A DNA stretch of 38,999 nt from Deltaproteobacteria bacterium (GTDB lineage Bacteria; Myxococcota; JACRCW01). The notes below the pieces were generated by a model that saw only the letters and a list, made by a program, of their open reading frames with translations, ran no database searches and was not told the origin of the DNA. The DNA is taken from NCBI GenBank assembly GCA_016218805.1, contig JACRCW010000009.1, positions 1-38,999 of the forward strand, read 5' to 3'. The translations under genes and the position numbers were made by a program. The stretch's first letter is position 1, and the number at the start of each line of letters is the position of its first letter. Below are positions 23,259 to 31,800 of this stretch, one piece after another.

Positions 23259-24704
23259 TCAACGACGTGGGGACGCGCCGTCTGATTCGGGATCCCCGGG
23301 CGGGAGGCCCGCGCGCATGCGGTCCATTTCCGCGCGCAGCCACGCCTCGTCCATGGTCCGCGCACCAAGCAGCCACCGCCGCGCCGCCCCCAGCCGGCGC
23401 ACGCCCTCCAGGACGGCCGTGGCCTCATCCATGCGGCCGGATTGGGCCAGCGCCTCCGCGTAGGTATGCGAAATCGCGGGCGACGGCCCCAGCAGGCCAC
23501 CGAGGCCACCGGCGGAGAGCCGCCGGGCGCGCTCTGCCTGGTTGCGGGCGGTGCGCAGTTCCTCGTCGGACAGGTGGCCGCGGCACAACAGGAACCACGC
23601 ATGGTCATTGGCGAAGGTGGCGCTGTCCGGGAACATGTACGCGAGGCGGCCGAGTATCCGCGCCGCGACGTCAAAGTCGCCCTGGCGGCGGTGCTCTTCC
23701 GCCAGCAGGAGCAGCACGCGCACCAGCCGCTCCACGTCCACGCGTGGCTCCCCGACGGGCGGCATGGGGTCCTGCGCCAACAGCAGCGCCAGGCTTTCCT
23801 CAGCGCACTGCGGCAGGTCGAGCAGGCGGCACTGCCAGTACCGCATGCCCAGCGTTCCCGGGTCCGTCGCCACATCCACCGGTGTGTTCAACATGTCCCG
23901 GGTCTGTTCGCGGTCGTTGCGTTCAATTGCGTCGCGCGCGCGGGCCTCGTCGTGCCGCGGGCCCGCCGGCGGACGCGTAGCCAGTGCAAACCCAACGGTG
24001 GCCATCAACGCAAAGGCCACGCTGGTGACCAGCGTCAACGGGGCCAGCGGACCGCGCACGCGCGCGGACATCAGCGCGGCGCCCAGCAGCGTACCGCCCA
24101 GCAGGCCGCCCAGGTGCGCCAGGTTGTCAATACGGATGCCTCCGGGCGTGGCGTTGCTCCACACGCCAAACGCGAGGTTCATCAGGATGATCCACACCAA
24201 CTGGCCGCGCATGCGGCGCATGACGGGTGCGTCATCCGGGGACGCAAAGAACGACAACGCGAAGGTGGCTCCCGCAAAACCGAACACCGCGCCGGAGGCG
24301 CCCACGCTGATGCCGCCGGAGGACCACAGCACGCTGGCCAGGGAACCCAGCAGCGCGCTCCCCAGGTACAGCCCCGCCGTGCGCACCGCGCCCAGCTGCA
24401 TCTCCACCCAGGCGCCCAGCGCCCACAGCGAGTACATGTTGAGCCCGATGTGCAGCACGCCCCCGTGCAGGAACGCGCTGGCCAGCAGGCGCCACCACTC
24501 GCCTGCCCACACGCGCGCTGCGTCGTTGGCGCCCAGCGTCACCAGCACCTCAGGCCGGGGCGTGCCGCCGGACAGCCACGTCTCCGCCGCATAGGCCAGC
24601 ACGTTGAGCGCAATGAGGACGTTGATGGCGGGCGTGGGCGGCGGGCGGGGCCGCTGCTGCGCGGACTGCTCCCGTCCGGGCGGGTCAAGTGAATCAATGG
24701 TCAT
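23259..24704 (-). CDS. Rhomboid intramembrane protease with C-terminal TPR-like region
   Basis: The protein has 481 residues. The ATG at 24704 overlaps the TGA of the kinase gene (ATGA), fixing the start. The rhomboid core (residues ~30-225) has about six helices with HIGLNMYSLW (85-94), the catalytic serine in GASG (S137) and the catalytic histidine in NLAHLGG (H197). It should cleave single-span membrane proteins within the bilayer. After a seventh helix (~225-245) there is a ~235-residue cytoplasmic or periplasmic helical tail with TPR-like pairs (RQGDFDVAARILGRLAYMFPDSATFANDHAWFLL). The coupling to a transmembrane Ser/Thr kinase suggests one signalling or turnover unit. A kinase substrate, or the kinase itself, could be the protease target; that is inference. 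Confidence 0.92.
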   Translation of the reverse strand: MTIDSLDPPGREQSAQQRPRPPPTPAINVLIALNVLAYAAETWLSGGTPRPEVLVTLGANDAARVWAGEWWRLLASAFLHGGVLHIGLNMYSLWALGAWVEMQLGAVRTAGLYLGSALLGSLASVLWSSGGISVGASGAVFGFAGATFALSFFASPDDAPVMRRMRGQLVWIILMNLAFGVWSNATPGGIRIDNLAHLGGLLGGTLLGAALMSARVRGPLAPLTLVTSVAFALMATVGFALATRPPAGPRHDEARARDAIERNDREQTRDMLNTPVDVATDPGTLGMRYWQCRLLDLPQCAEESLALLLAQDPMPPVGEPRVDVERLVRVLLLLAEEHRRQGDFDVAARILGRLAYMFPDSATFANDHAWFLLCRGHLSDEELRTARNQAERARRLSAGGLGGLLGPSPAISHTYAEALAQSGRMDEATAVLEGVRRLGAARRWLLGARTMDEAWLRAEMDRMRAGLPPGDPESDGASPRR

Positions 24705-27058
24705 GGCGTGCCCAGCTTCTTCTTCAACCGCCGCTCGGCCGCGCCGAGCATCTCCGTGACGCAACCGGGGTCACCACCGGGGTCCGCGCGGGCCGCGGAC
24801 AGCGCGGACAGCGCGCGCGTGTCCCCCAGTTCCTCCAGGCCGCGGACCGCCTGCTGGCGGCGCACGCACTCCGTCTCCAGCCTGACGTCCTTGAGGTAGA
24901 CGCCCACCCAATCCACGTCTGGCGCCAGCTCCAGTTCCTTGAGCGCCTGCGCCGCATGGTGCCGCACGTGGAACCGCTCTGAGGTGGTGCGGTCCTTCAG
25001 CGCGTCCCGCGCGCGCGCGCCCCAGTGTTTCACCACCAGCCGCCGCGGCAGGCGGTCCTTCATGTCCATGGCGGCCAGGATTCCCTCCAGCGTCTCGTCA
25101 TCCGCCAGCTTGCCGTCCCGCCCCAGGGCCTCCTCCCACTGCTCCAGGCCCTCCAGTTTGCGCCCGGACTGCAACAGCGCCTTGCCGTACCACCACTGCG
25201 CACGCGGCTCCTCCGCCACGCGCGTCTCCAACAGGCGCGCCGCCGCGGCGGGCTTGCCGTCATCCAACAGGTCCTTCTCCTTGCGGTAGGGGTCCAGGGC
25301 GCGCGGGATCACCAGGCCCAGCACCAGCGCGCCCAACAGCGTGGGCACCCCCACCGCCACCTTGACCCGGTGCGGCGGCGGCACGCGTGCCCACAGCACC
25401 GCGGCGCCCGCGGCGGCGCGCGCCAGCAGCGGGTTGGCACGCGCGGTGAGCTCCCGTGCGCCCCGCCCCACCCCGTCCACCACCGCGCGCGCGCCCTTGT
25501 CCAGGCCCTCCAGCGCCTCGCCGCCGGAACGCTCCTTGACGCCAAACGGCGGTCCCCCGGCGGACGCAACGCCAGGCATGGGCAGCGCCCGGAACAGGCG
25601 CACCGGGACGGGCACGCCCTTGAGCTCGTGGCTGCCCACGCCTTCGGCGGGCACCTCGGAGCGGTTCATGGCCAGGTACACCGCGTCCCCAAACCACACC
25701 TGCCCCGGTTCCGCCTTGGCCATCACGCGCGCCGCCACGTTGACCGGGTCACCAAACACGTCACCACGGTCCAGGCGCACCTCGCCCAGGTTGATGCCCA
25801 CGCGCAGTTGCCAGGACATGATGGGCGGCTTGCCGCGGGACCACGCCCACGCCGCGTCCACCGCCGCCATGCCAAACAGCACCGCATCCGTGGGGGAGCC
25901 AAAGGTGCACAACACCGTCCCGTACGCCTGCTTGATGAACCGCCCGCCCCGCTGGCGGATGAGCCGCTTCATCCCGTCCCCAAACGCGCCCACCCACTCG
26001 GTGTTCTCGTCCCGCGTCTGCTGCTGCGTGCGCTCCTGGAAGTCCAGCAGGTCCACAAAACACAGCGCCAGGTTCTCCGTTTTCAGGGCCCGGTCCAGCT
26101 GCGCGGTGCTCCCGGAGGCGGGCGCCGGTGGCGGCGGGACCAGGCCGGAGGCGGACACGCGCGCGGCGCCGGGCGCGGCGGGACTGGCGCCCAGCGCGCC
26201 GTCCAGGGCCACCAGGACATCGTCGTGGGTGGGGAAGCGGCCCTCCGGCTCGCGCGCCATCAGGCGCAGCACCAGGTTGTTGGTGGCCACGGTGAGGTCC
26301 GGACGGCGCACGCGCGGGGGCTCCGGCGTCCGGGTGAAGTGCGCGGTGACCACTTCCTGCGGCGTGGCACCGGTGAACGGCGGCGTCCCCACCAAGAGCT
26401 CGTAAAGCGTACAACCCATGGCGTACATGTCCGCGCGCGCATCCACGCTCTGGCCCCGCGCCTGCTCCGGCGCCATGTACTCGGGCGTCCCCAGGATCGT
26501 CGTGGGTGCGGTGAGGCGGTCCCGCCCCCCCTGCGTGGGGAACGCCAGCCCAAAGTCCGTCACCTTCACGCTTTCGCGCGGCGGGGCGCCGGTCACCATC
26601 AGGTTGGCGGGCTTGATGTCCCGGTGCACCACGCCCGCCTTGGCCGCGGCCGCCAGCCCCTGCACGGCCTCCCGCACCAGGGCCAGCGCGCGCGCCTCTG
26701 GCAGCGGCCCGGTCTCGCGCACCATGCGCTCCAGGTCCTTGCCCTCCACCAGCTCCATGACAAAGAACGGTCCGGTTTCCGTCTCGCCCACGTCGTACAC
26801 CTGCACCACCGCCGGGTGGCCCACCTTGGCCAGCGCGCGCGCCTCCAACAGGAACCGCTCGCGCAGTTCCGGGTCCGCCACCGCCGCGGCGGAGAGCGCC
26901 TTGACCGCCACTTCGCGGCCCAGCGCGTCATCCGCGCAGCGCCATACGGTGCCAAACCCGCCGCCGCCCAGCTTCCCCAGCACGCGGTACTTGCCAAACG
27001 CCGTGGGCGTGGCGCCCGCGCCGCCCTCTGCTCCACCCATCAGCACCGTTCCCGTCAT
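24701..27058 (-). CDS. Transmembrane Ser/Thr kinase with degenerate cyclase domain
   Basis: The protein has about 785 residues from the ATG at 27058; the ATG at 27040 is also possible. The N-terminal kinase domain (residues ~23-290) is complete: glycine loop GKLGGGGFG, K53, HRDIKPAN with D147, DFG (D168), GTPEYMAPEQ. A class III nucleotide cyclase homology domain follows (~328-490) with the first metal Asp in FVDLLDF (D336) and GDPVNVAAR (N440, R444). The second metal Asp of the usual GDG is replaced (AYGT, G380), so cyclase activity is unlikely and it may bind nucleotide only. A Pro-rich region, a membrane helix (~566-585) and a HEAT/TPR-like C-terminal part end the chain. The kinase is cytoplasmic and the tail is across the membrane. 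No ribosome site is seen; a TATGCT hexamer lies 9 bases upstream. Confidence 0.92.
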   Translation of the reverse strand: MTGTVLMGGAEGGAGATPTAFGKYRVLGKLGGGGFGTVWRCADDALGREVAVKALSAAAVADPELRERFLLEARALAKVGHPAVVQVYDVGETETGPFFVMELVEGKDLERMVRETGPLPEARALALVREAVQGLAAAAKAGVVHRDIKPANLMVTGAPPRESVKVTDFGLAFPTQGGRDRLTAPTTILGTPEYMAPEQARGQSVDARADMYAMGCTLYELLVGTPPFTGATPQEVVTAHFTRTPEPPRVRRPDLTVATNNLVLRLMAREPEGRFPTHDDVLVALDGALGASPAAPGAARVSASGLVPPPPAPASGSTAQLDRALKTENLALCFVDLLDFQERTQQQTRDENTEWVGAFGDGMKRLIRQRGGRFIKQAYGTVLCTFGSPTDAVLFGMAAVDAAWAWSRGKPPIMSWQLRVGINLGEVRLDRGDVFGDPVNVAARVMAKAEPGQVWFGDAVYLAMNRSEVPAEGVGSHELKGVPVPVRLFRALPMPGVASAGGPPFGVKERSGGEALEGLDKGARAVVDGVGRGARELTARANPLLARAAAGAAVLWARVPPPHRVKVAVGVPTLLGALVLGLVIPRALDPYRKEKDLLDDGKPAAAARLLETRVAEEPRAQWWYGKALLQSGRKLEGLEQWEEALGRDGKLADDETLEGILAAMDMKDRLPRRLVVKHWGARARDALKDRTTSERFHVRHHAAQALKELELAPDVDWVGVYLKDVRLETECVRRQQAVRGLEELGDTRALSALSAARADPGGDPGCVTEMLGAAERRLKKKLGTP

Positions 27059-27067
27059 GGCCGCGGC

Positions 27068-27073
27068 AGCATA
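27068..27073 (-). promoter_or_regulatory. Putative -10 for a near-leaderless kinase start
   Basis: On the minus strand GC-TATGCT ends 9 bases before the ATG at 27058. No Shine-Dalgarno is present. This is the second of three similar start regions in the window. Confidence 0.3.
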
Positions 27074-27145
27074 GCGGAAGACAGGCCGCGCGCAGGGCGT
27101 TGCCACTCCGTCCCGGGAGCGCCACCATGGGCGCCACGTACCCCG

Positions 27146-27862
27146 ATGCCGATCTACCGACTCACGCGCGACCTGGTGTTCCCCCCCGTGGAGCACGCTG
27201 AGGACGGCGTCCTGGCCGTGGGCGGGGACCTGCGCCCGGAGCGGCTGCTGCTGGCCTACCGGCAGGGCATCTTCCCCTGGTACCACGACGGGATCCCCAT
27301 CCTGTGGCACAGCCCGGACCCGCGCGCGGTGCTGTGGACGGACGCGCTGCGGGTGAACCGCACGCTGCGCAAGCTGCTGCGGCGCCGTCCGTACCTGGTC
27401 ACCGTGGACCGCGCGTTCCCCGCCGTCATCCGTGCGTGCAAGGAGGCGTTCCGCCCCGGCCAGGACGGGACCTGGATCACGGACGAGATGGAGGACGCGT
27501 ACACCGCGCTGCACGCGCTGGGGCACGCGCATTCGGTGGAGGCCTGGCAGGGGGACCAACTGGTGGGCGGGCTGTACGGCGTGGCGCTGGGGCGGATGTA
27601 CTTTGGCGAGAGCATGTTCAGCCGCGCCGACAGTGCGTCCAAGGTGGCGGCCATTGGGCTGGTGCAACTGCTGCGCGCCTGGGAGTACCCGGTGGTGGAC
27701 TGCCAGGTGCTCAACGAACACACGCGCGGACTGGGCGCCGTGGAAGTCACCCGCCGCGAATACCTGCGTATCATTGGCCGGCAGCTGCAGCTCCCGGGTC
27801 ACCCGCCGCCGTGGACGGCGGAGCCGTTTGCGCCCGAAGCGCCGGCGTCAGCGGCCGAATGA
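27146..27862 (+). CDS. aat: Leucyl/phenylalanyl-tRNA-protein transferase
   Basis: The protein has 238 residues, starting MPIYRLTRDLVFPP at the ATG at 27146; the frame extends upstream only as a shadow of the kinase gene. Aat moves Leu or Phe from its tRNA onto N-terminal Arg or Lys of proteins, feeding them to ClpS-ClpAP. Family signatures are complete: FPWYHDGIPILWHSPDPRAVL, GTWITDEMEDAYTALHALGHAHSVE, GGLYGVALGRMYFGESMFSRADSASK, and VDCQVLNEHTRGLGA. No ribosome site is obvious. It is divergent from the kinase gene (87 bp apart) and converges on a UspA gene with 4 bp between stops. Confidence 0.96.
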   Translation: MPIYRLTRDLVFPPVEHAEDGVLAVGGDLRPERLLLAYRQGIFPWYHDGIPILWHSPDPRAVLWTDALRVNRTLRKLLRRRPYLVTVDRAFPAVIRACKEAFRPGQDGTWITDEMEDAYTALHALGHAHSVEAWQGDQLVGGLYGVALGRMYFGESMFSRADSASKVAAIGLVQLLRAWEYPVVDCQVLNEHTRGLGAVEVTRREYLRIIGRQLQLPGHPPPWTAEPFAPEAPASAAE

Positions 27863-27866
27863 GCCT

Positions 27867-28289
27867 TCAGGGGTGATCGCGCCGGGCGCGCACCAGGAGC
27901 ACCGGGCACGCCGCGCGGTGCGCCACCTGCTCCGCCACGCTGCCCAACAACAGGCGGGCCACCGCGCTGCGCTCATGCGTACCCAGCACCAGCACGTCCG
28001 GCTGCACGTCCGCCGCCGCCTGGAGGATCATGTCGGCAGCGTCCCCCACCAGCACCTTGGCCGTGGGCGCCGTGAAGCCCGCGCCCTGCGCCAACTGCAC
28101 CAGATCCCGCTCCGTGGCGGCGGTGAGCTCATCCCACCGCGGCGGTTCCGCCGCCGGCGGTACCGACGGGTCCGGCGGCACCACGGACTGGACCAGGCAC
28201 AGCGAGCATCCCGGGAACAGCTGCGCGACCTTCTTCAGCGCCGCCCGGGCACCGGAACTTGCGTCGTACGCGAGAAGGACGGTGGTCAT
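27867..28289 (-). CDS. Universal stress protein, single domain
   Basis: The protein has 140 residues; the ATG at 28289 is preceded by a weak GGGG site. It is a UspA fold: MTTVLLAYDASSGARAALKK at the start and PDVLVLGTHERSAVARLLLGSVAEQVAHRAACPVLLVR at the end. The nucleotide motif G-2x-G-9x-GS has Glu in place of the second Gly (GTHE), so ATP binding may be weakened. It is the second Usp locus in the window. A short palindrome (28321-28334) lies 32-45 bases upstream of the start and may be an operator. Confidence 0.9.
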   Translation of the reverse strand: MTTVLLAYDASSGARAALKKVAQLFPGCSLCLVQSVVPPDPSVPPAAEPPRWDELTAATERDLVQLAQGAGFTAPTAKVLVGDAADMILQAAADVQPDVLVLGTHERSAVARLLLGSVAEQVAHRAACPVLLVRARRDHP

Positions 28290-28320
28290 GCCCCGGATGC
28301 GAGCATTGGCCGTGCCCACC

Positions 28321-28334
28321 TTCTCCGTCGAGAA
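28321..28334. promoter_or_regulatory. TTCTC-N4-GAGAA palindrome upstream of the Usp gene
   Basis: A perfect 5-bp inverted repeat with a 4-bp spacer is located in the 146-bp gap before the minus-strand usp start. The position suits a repressor or activator site. No regulator family is indicated. Confidence 0.3.
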
Positions 28335-28365
28335 AACGCGCGGCGCGGCCTCCGCTGCGGGCACG

Positions 28366-28396
28366 CGTTGCGCCGCCGCGCTGGCCGCGCGCAACG
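28366..28396. terminator. Possible hairpin after the RpiB-like gene
   Basis: CGTTGCGC (28366-28373) and GCGCAACG (28389-28396) pair perfectly around a 15-base loop, about 40 bases beyond the minus-strand stop at 28436. There is no T tract. It could attenuate read-through from the giant-TPR/rpiB transcript into usp. Confidence 0.3.
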
Positions 28397-28435
28397 GGTG
28401 CGGAATCCTGGGGGGCACACGCCGCCTCACCCGCG

Positions 28436-28882
28436 TCAGCGGCGGTGACGCCCATCCAGTTCCATGAGCATGCGCACACCCGCGCTGCCGCGGTCCCCCG
28501 GGTCGGTATCCAACCACGCGGCCAGGATCTCCTTCGCCATGTCGTCAGAAAGCGTGCGGTTGGACAGGCACAGGACGTTGGCGTGGTTCCAGGTGCGCGC
28601 GCCGGCGGCGGTGCCAGGGTCACCGCACAACGCCGCGCGGATGCCGGGCACCTTGTTGGCCGCCATGCAGATGCCGGTCCCGGTCCAGCACAGCAACACG
28701 CCCATCTGGCACTCCCCGCGGGCCACCGCCAACGCCGCCGCCTCCGCCACGGCGGGCCACGGCTCCTCCTGCCCGCTGGCCACCGCGCCAAACCGCTCCA
28801 CCTGGTGGCCGCGCTTCTCCAGCTCGCGCTGCAGCGTTGCGTGCACCGGGTAGGGATCGTCGGAGCAGAGCGCCACGCGCAC
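28436..28882 (-). CDS. RpiB/LacAB-family sugar-phosphate isomerase
   Basis: The protein has 148 residues, starting from a GTG at 28882, four bases after the TGA of the giant TPR gene. The fold is RpiB: MRVALCSDDPYPVHA at the start, then the family loop CWTGTGICMAANKVPGIRAALC and the ARTWNHANVLCLSNR segment containing the conserved NHANVL and following turn. Standard RpiB has C-G-T-G-x-G; here the loop is C-W-T-G-T-G, a subfamily variant whose substrate may not be ribose-5-phosphate. The product isomerises an aldose/ketose phosphate in the cytoplasm. Its tight link to the giant TPR protein has no obvious metabolic meaning. Confidence 0.88.
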   Translation of the reverse strand: MRVALCSDDPYPVHATLQRELEKRGHQVERFGAVASGQEEPWPAVAEAAALAVARGECQMGVLLCWTGTGICMAANKVPGIRAALCGDPGTAAGARTWNHANVLCLSNRTLSDDMAKEILAAWLDTDPGDRGSAGVRMLMELDGRHRR

Positions 28883-28886
28883 GGGG

Positions 28887-31800
28887 TCAGCCCGCCTTCA
28901 TGGCCAGGCCCAGGCGGCCGCGGAGCTCGGCGTACTGTTCGCTCACCAGGAACAGGATGAGTTCACGCAGGCGGTTCTTGGGAACGGGGGGGCTCTGCGG
29001 GTCCTGGATCTTCAGCGTCTGCACGGTGGTATCCACGTCATTGCACGCCAGCAGGGACGCGCGGACCGCGGTGTGCTCCATGCCCTCATAGAACAGCTCC
29101 AGGTGCGGCGGTTCCTTGCGGGAGATGGTCTTGCGGTCCACGGATTTCAGCGCGCTCTCCAGTCCCTCCACGCGCAGCAGGTTGCGGCCAATCTTGTCCA
29201 GCTCCTTGGGGTCGGTCTCGTACTTGGCCGTCGTGTCGGTCACAAACAGCGCCGCTTCGCACAGCACGCGGAACGCCTGCGGCCCCAGCACGCGCGGCAG
29301 CACAAACGCGGGCCGCATGAAGCTGAGCATGCGGCCCCACAGCGCCCACAGCATCTTCTGCGGCATCTCCTTGAACATCGGGTTCTGGTCGCCAATCGTC
29401 ATCGTCAGCGGGTAGACCGGGTGCAGCGTGGGGGCCATGTCGCTGCCGCGCAGCTGCCACAGCTCAAAGGGCGTGGCCCCCAGCACCGCCGCCACGCCGG
29501 CCAGCTGCTTCACGCTGAACACCAGTGACTGGTCAATGTCCACGCGCGCCGCGTCCTTGCGCTTCTGCAGCCCCAGGTCACGCGCGTCACGCAGGCCCAT
29601 GCCGGGCGCCAGCCGGTAAAGGATGGTGGACACCAGCGCAATGGGCGTCTGCGCCCGGTCATGCACGGCCAGCGCGTCCCACAGCTTCTCCGTCATGGCC
29701 TTCTGGTGCCGCTGCGGGAGCTGCCCCTGGTAGTGCGCAATGAGGCTGGCCTCTTCGTCCGTGGCCTCCTTGAGCAGGCGCAGGGCCTGCACCGCGCACA
29801 GCGTCCGGTCCACCAGCCGGCGGTTGAGATACAGCCGCGCCAGCGTGTGCAGCGCGCGCCCCGGCTCGTTGGAGCGCGGCAGGACCAGTTGGTACTGCGC
29901 AATGGCCTCGTCCTCCTTGCCGGGACGCCGGGCCATGAGGTCCGCCAGCGCTTCCTGCAGCTCCAGGTTCTCCGGGTCCGCACGGCACAACACGGTGTAC
30001 GCCATGATGGCGTTGTCCACGTCTTTGAGGACGCGGTGGTACAGCTGCGCCAGGTTGGTCCACAGCACCGTGCGGATCTTCACCTGTTCCTTGGGCGTCC
30101 GCTGGATCATGGCGCGGTAGTTCTCCTCCAGCGCGCGCCACATCTTCTTCTCCGTGAGCAGCTTCTCAATGGACTCAAAGCTGCGCACGTACGTGGGGTC
30201 CAGGTCCAATGCGGCATTGAAGTACTGCACGGCGCGCTGCTCGTTGCGGATCTCGTCGCGGTAGATCTCACCCAGCTGGTGGTTGAGCCGCACGCGCGTC
30301 GTCGCGTCGGGCTCAATGCGCACCAGGTCCTCCAGCACCTCCACCGCCTTGGGCCCCTGCTTGGTGTCCCGGTAGAGGTTGAACAGGGCGGTGAGCACTT
30401 CCTTGTCGTCGCGCCGCAGCTTGTTGGCGTCCTCGTACGCGTCAATGGCGCGGTAGGCGTCCTGCAGCTTCTCGCGGCTGAGCGAACCCAGCTGCATCAG
30501 CAGGGCAACCTTCTCGTCGTCCTGGGCCAGGCCGGCCATCTTGAGGAGCGCGTCGTAGGCCTCCTCGTAGCGCTGCGCCTTCTGGTGCACGTCTGCCAGC
30601 AGCTTGAGGCTGGCCAGGTGGTTGGAGTCAATCTCCAGCGCCTTGTCCAGGTTGCGGATGGCACGGTCGCCCTGGTTCATCTTGTCGGAGATGTCGCCGA
30701 GCTTCCAGTAGTAGTCGACGACCTCCGCGTCGGTGAGGCTCTCCCGGTGGTGGATGAGGATGGTCTGGTAGATCTTCTGCGCGTCATCCCAGCGTTCCGC
30801 GCGCACCAGGCTACCGCCCAACCCCTCCAGCGCGGGCAGGTAGGTGGGGTCAATGTCATACGCCTTCTGGTAGTTCTTGAGCGCCTTCTGGTCCTTGCCC
30901 TGCTTCTCCGTGATGTAACCCAGCCGGTAGTACTGCCGGCACAGCTCCTTGGAGTCCTTGGTGGGGTCCAGTTTGTCGACGACGATCTCCAGCAGTTCCT
31001 CCGCGCGCTCGTAGCCCTCGCGGCGGAACTCCAGGTCAGCCAGCGGCTTGGCGGCGTTGAGGTGGTCCGGGATGATCCCCAGCGCGCGCTCATACAGCCG
31101 CACCGCCCCGTCCATGTCGTTGTTGCGCTCCTGCACAAACGCGCCGGCGGCGGTGAACAGCTCCGCCTTCTCCGTCGGGTCCTTGACCGCCTCGGCCTCC
31201 TGCACCAGCCGCTTGAGGTACGCCTCCCACTCGCGGGCCGCATAGTGGATGGCCTTGAGCGCCTGCAGCGACGGGACGTGCTCGGCATCCAGTTCCAGCG
31301 CCTGCTCGTAGCAGGACCGCGCGGCGCTGGTGTCCATGAGCATCTCCGCGTTGATGGAGCCCATGCGGAAGTGCAGCTCCACCGCCTCAGGCTGGCCGCG
31401 CAGCAACTCCGCTTCCTGCGCCAGCTTCTCCAGCGCGTTGAACCAGTTGCCGCTGCGCTCATACAGCTGCCCCAGGTCATGGATGGCGCGGATGGCGGAC
31501 GGGTCCTTGCGCAGGACCGCGGTGTAGATTTCCTCGGCTTTGTCCGGCTTGTTGAGTTCCTTGTAGTAGACCTCCGCCACCTGCATCTGGAGGTCCAGCC
31601 GCTCGTCCGGGTCCTTGCTGATCTCCGCGTGCCGCGTGAGCGCCAGGATGAGCTTGTTGTAGTCCTGCACCTCCTTGAACAGCAGTTCCAGCTTGCGGAC
31701 CGCGGCCAGGTTGTCCGGGTCAATGCCCAGGATGCGCTCGTTGAGTTCAATGGCCACGGGCAGGTTGCCAAACGTCTCCTCGTGCAGCACGGCCATCTTG

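Noticed and set aside
25025..27145. Very long plus-strand open frame leading into aat
   Set aside because: It mirrors the kinase gene on the other strand; its His/Arg/Gln-rich product is the usual antisense shadow in GC-rich DNA. Only the part from 27146 has family signatures.
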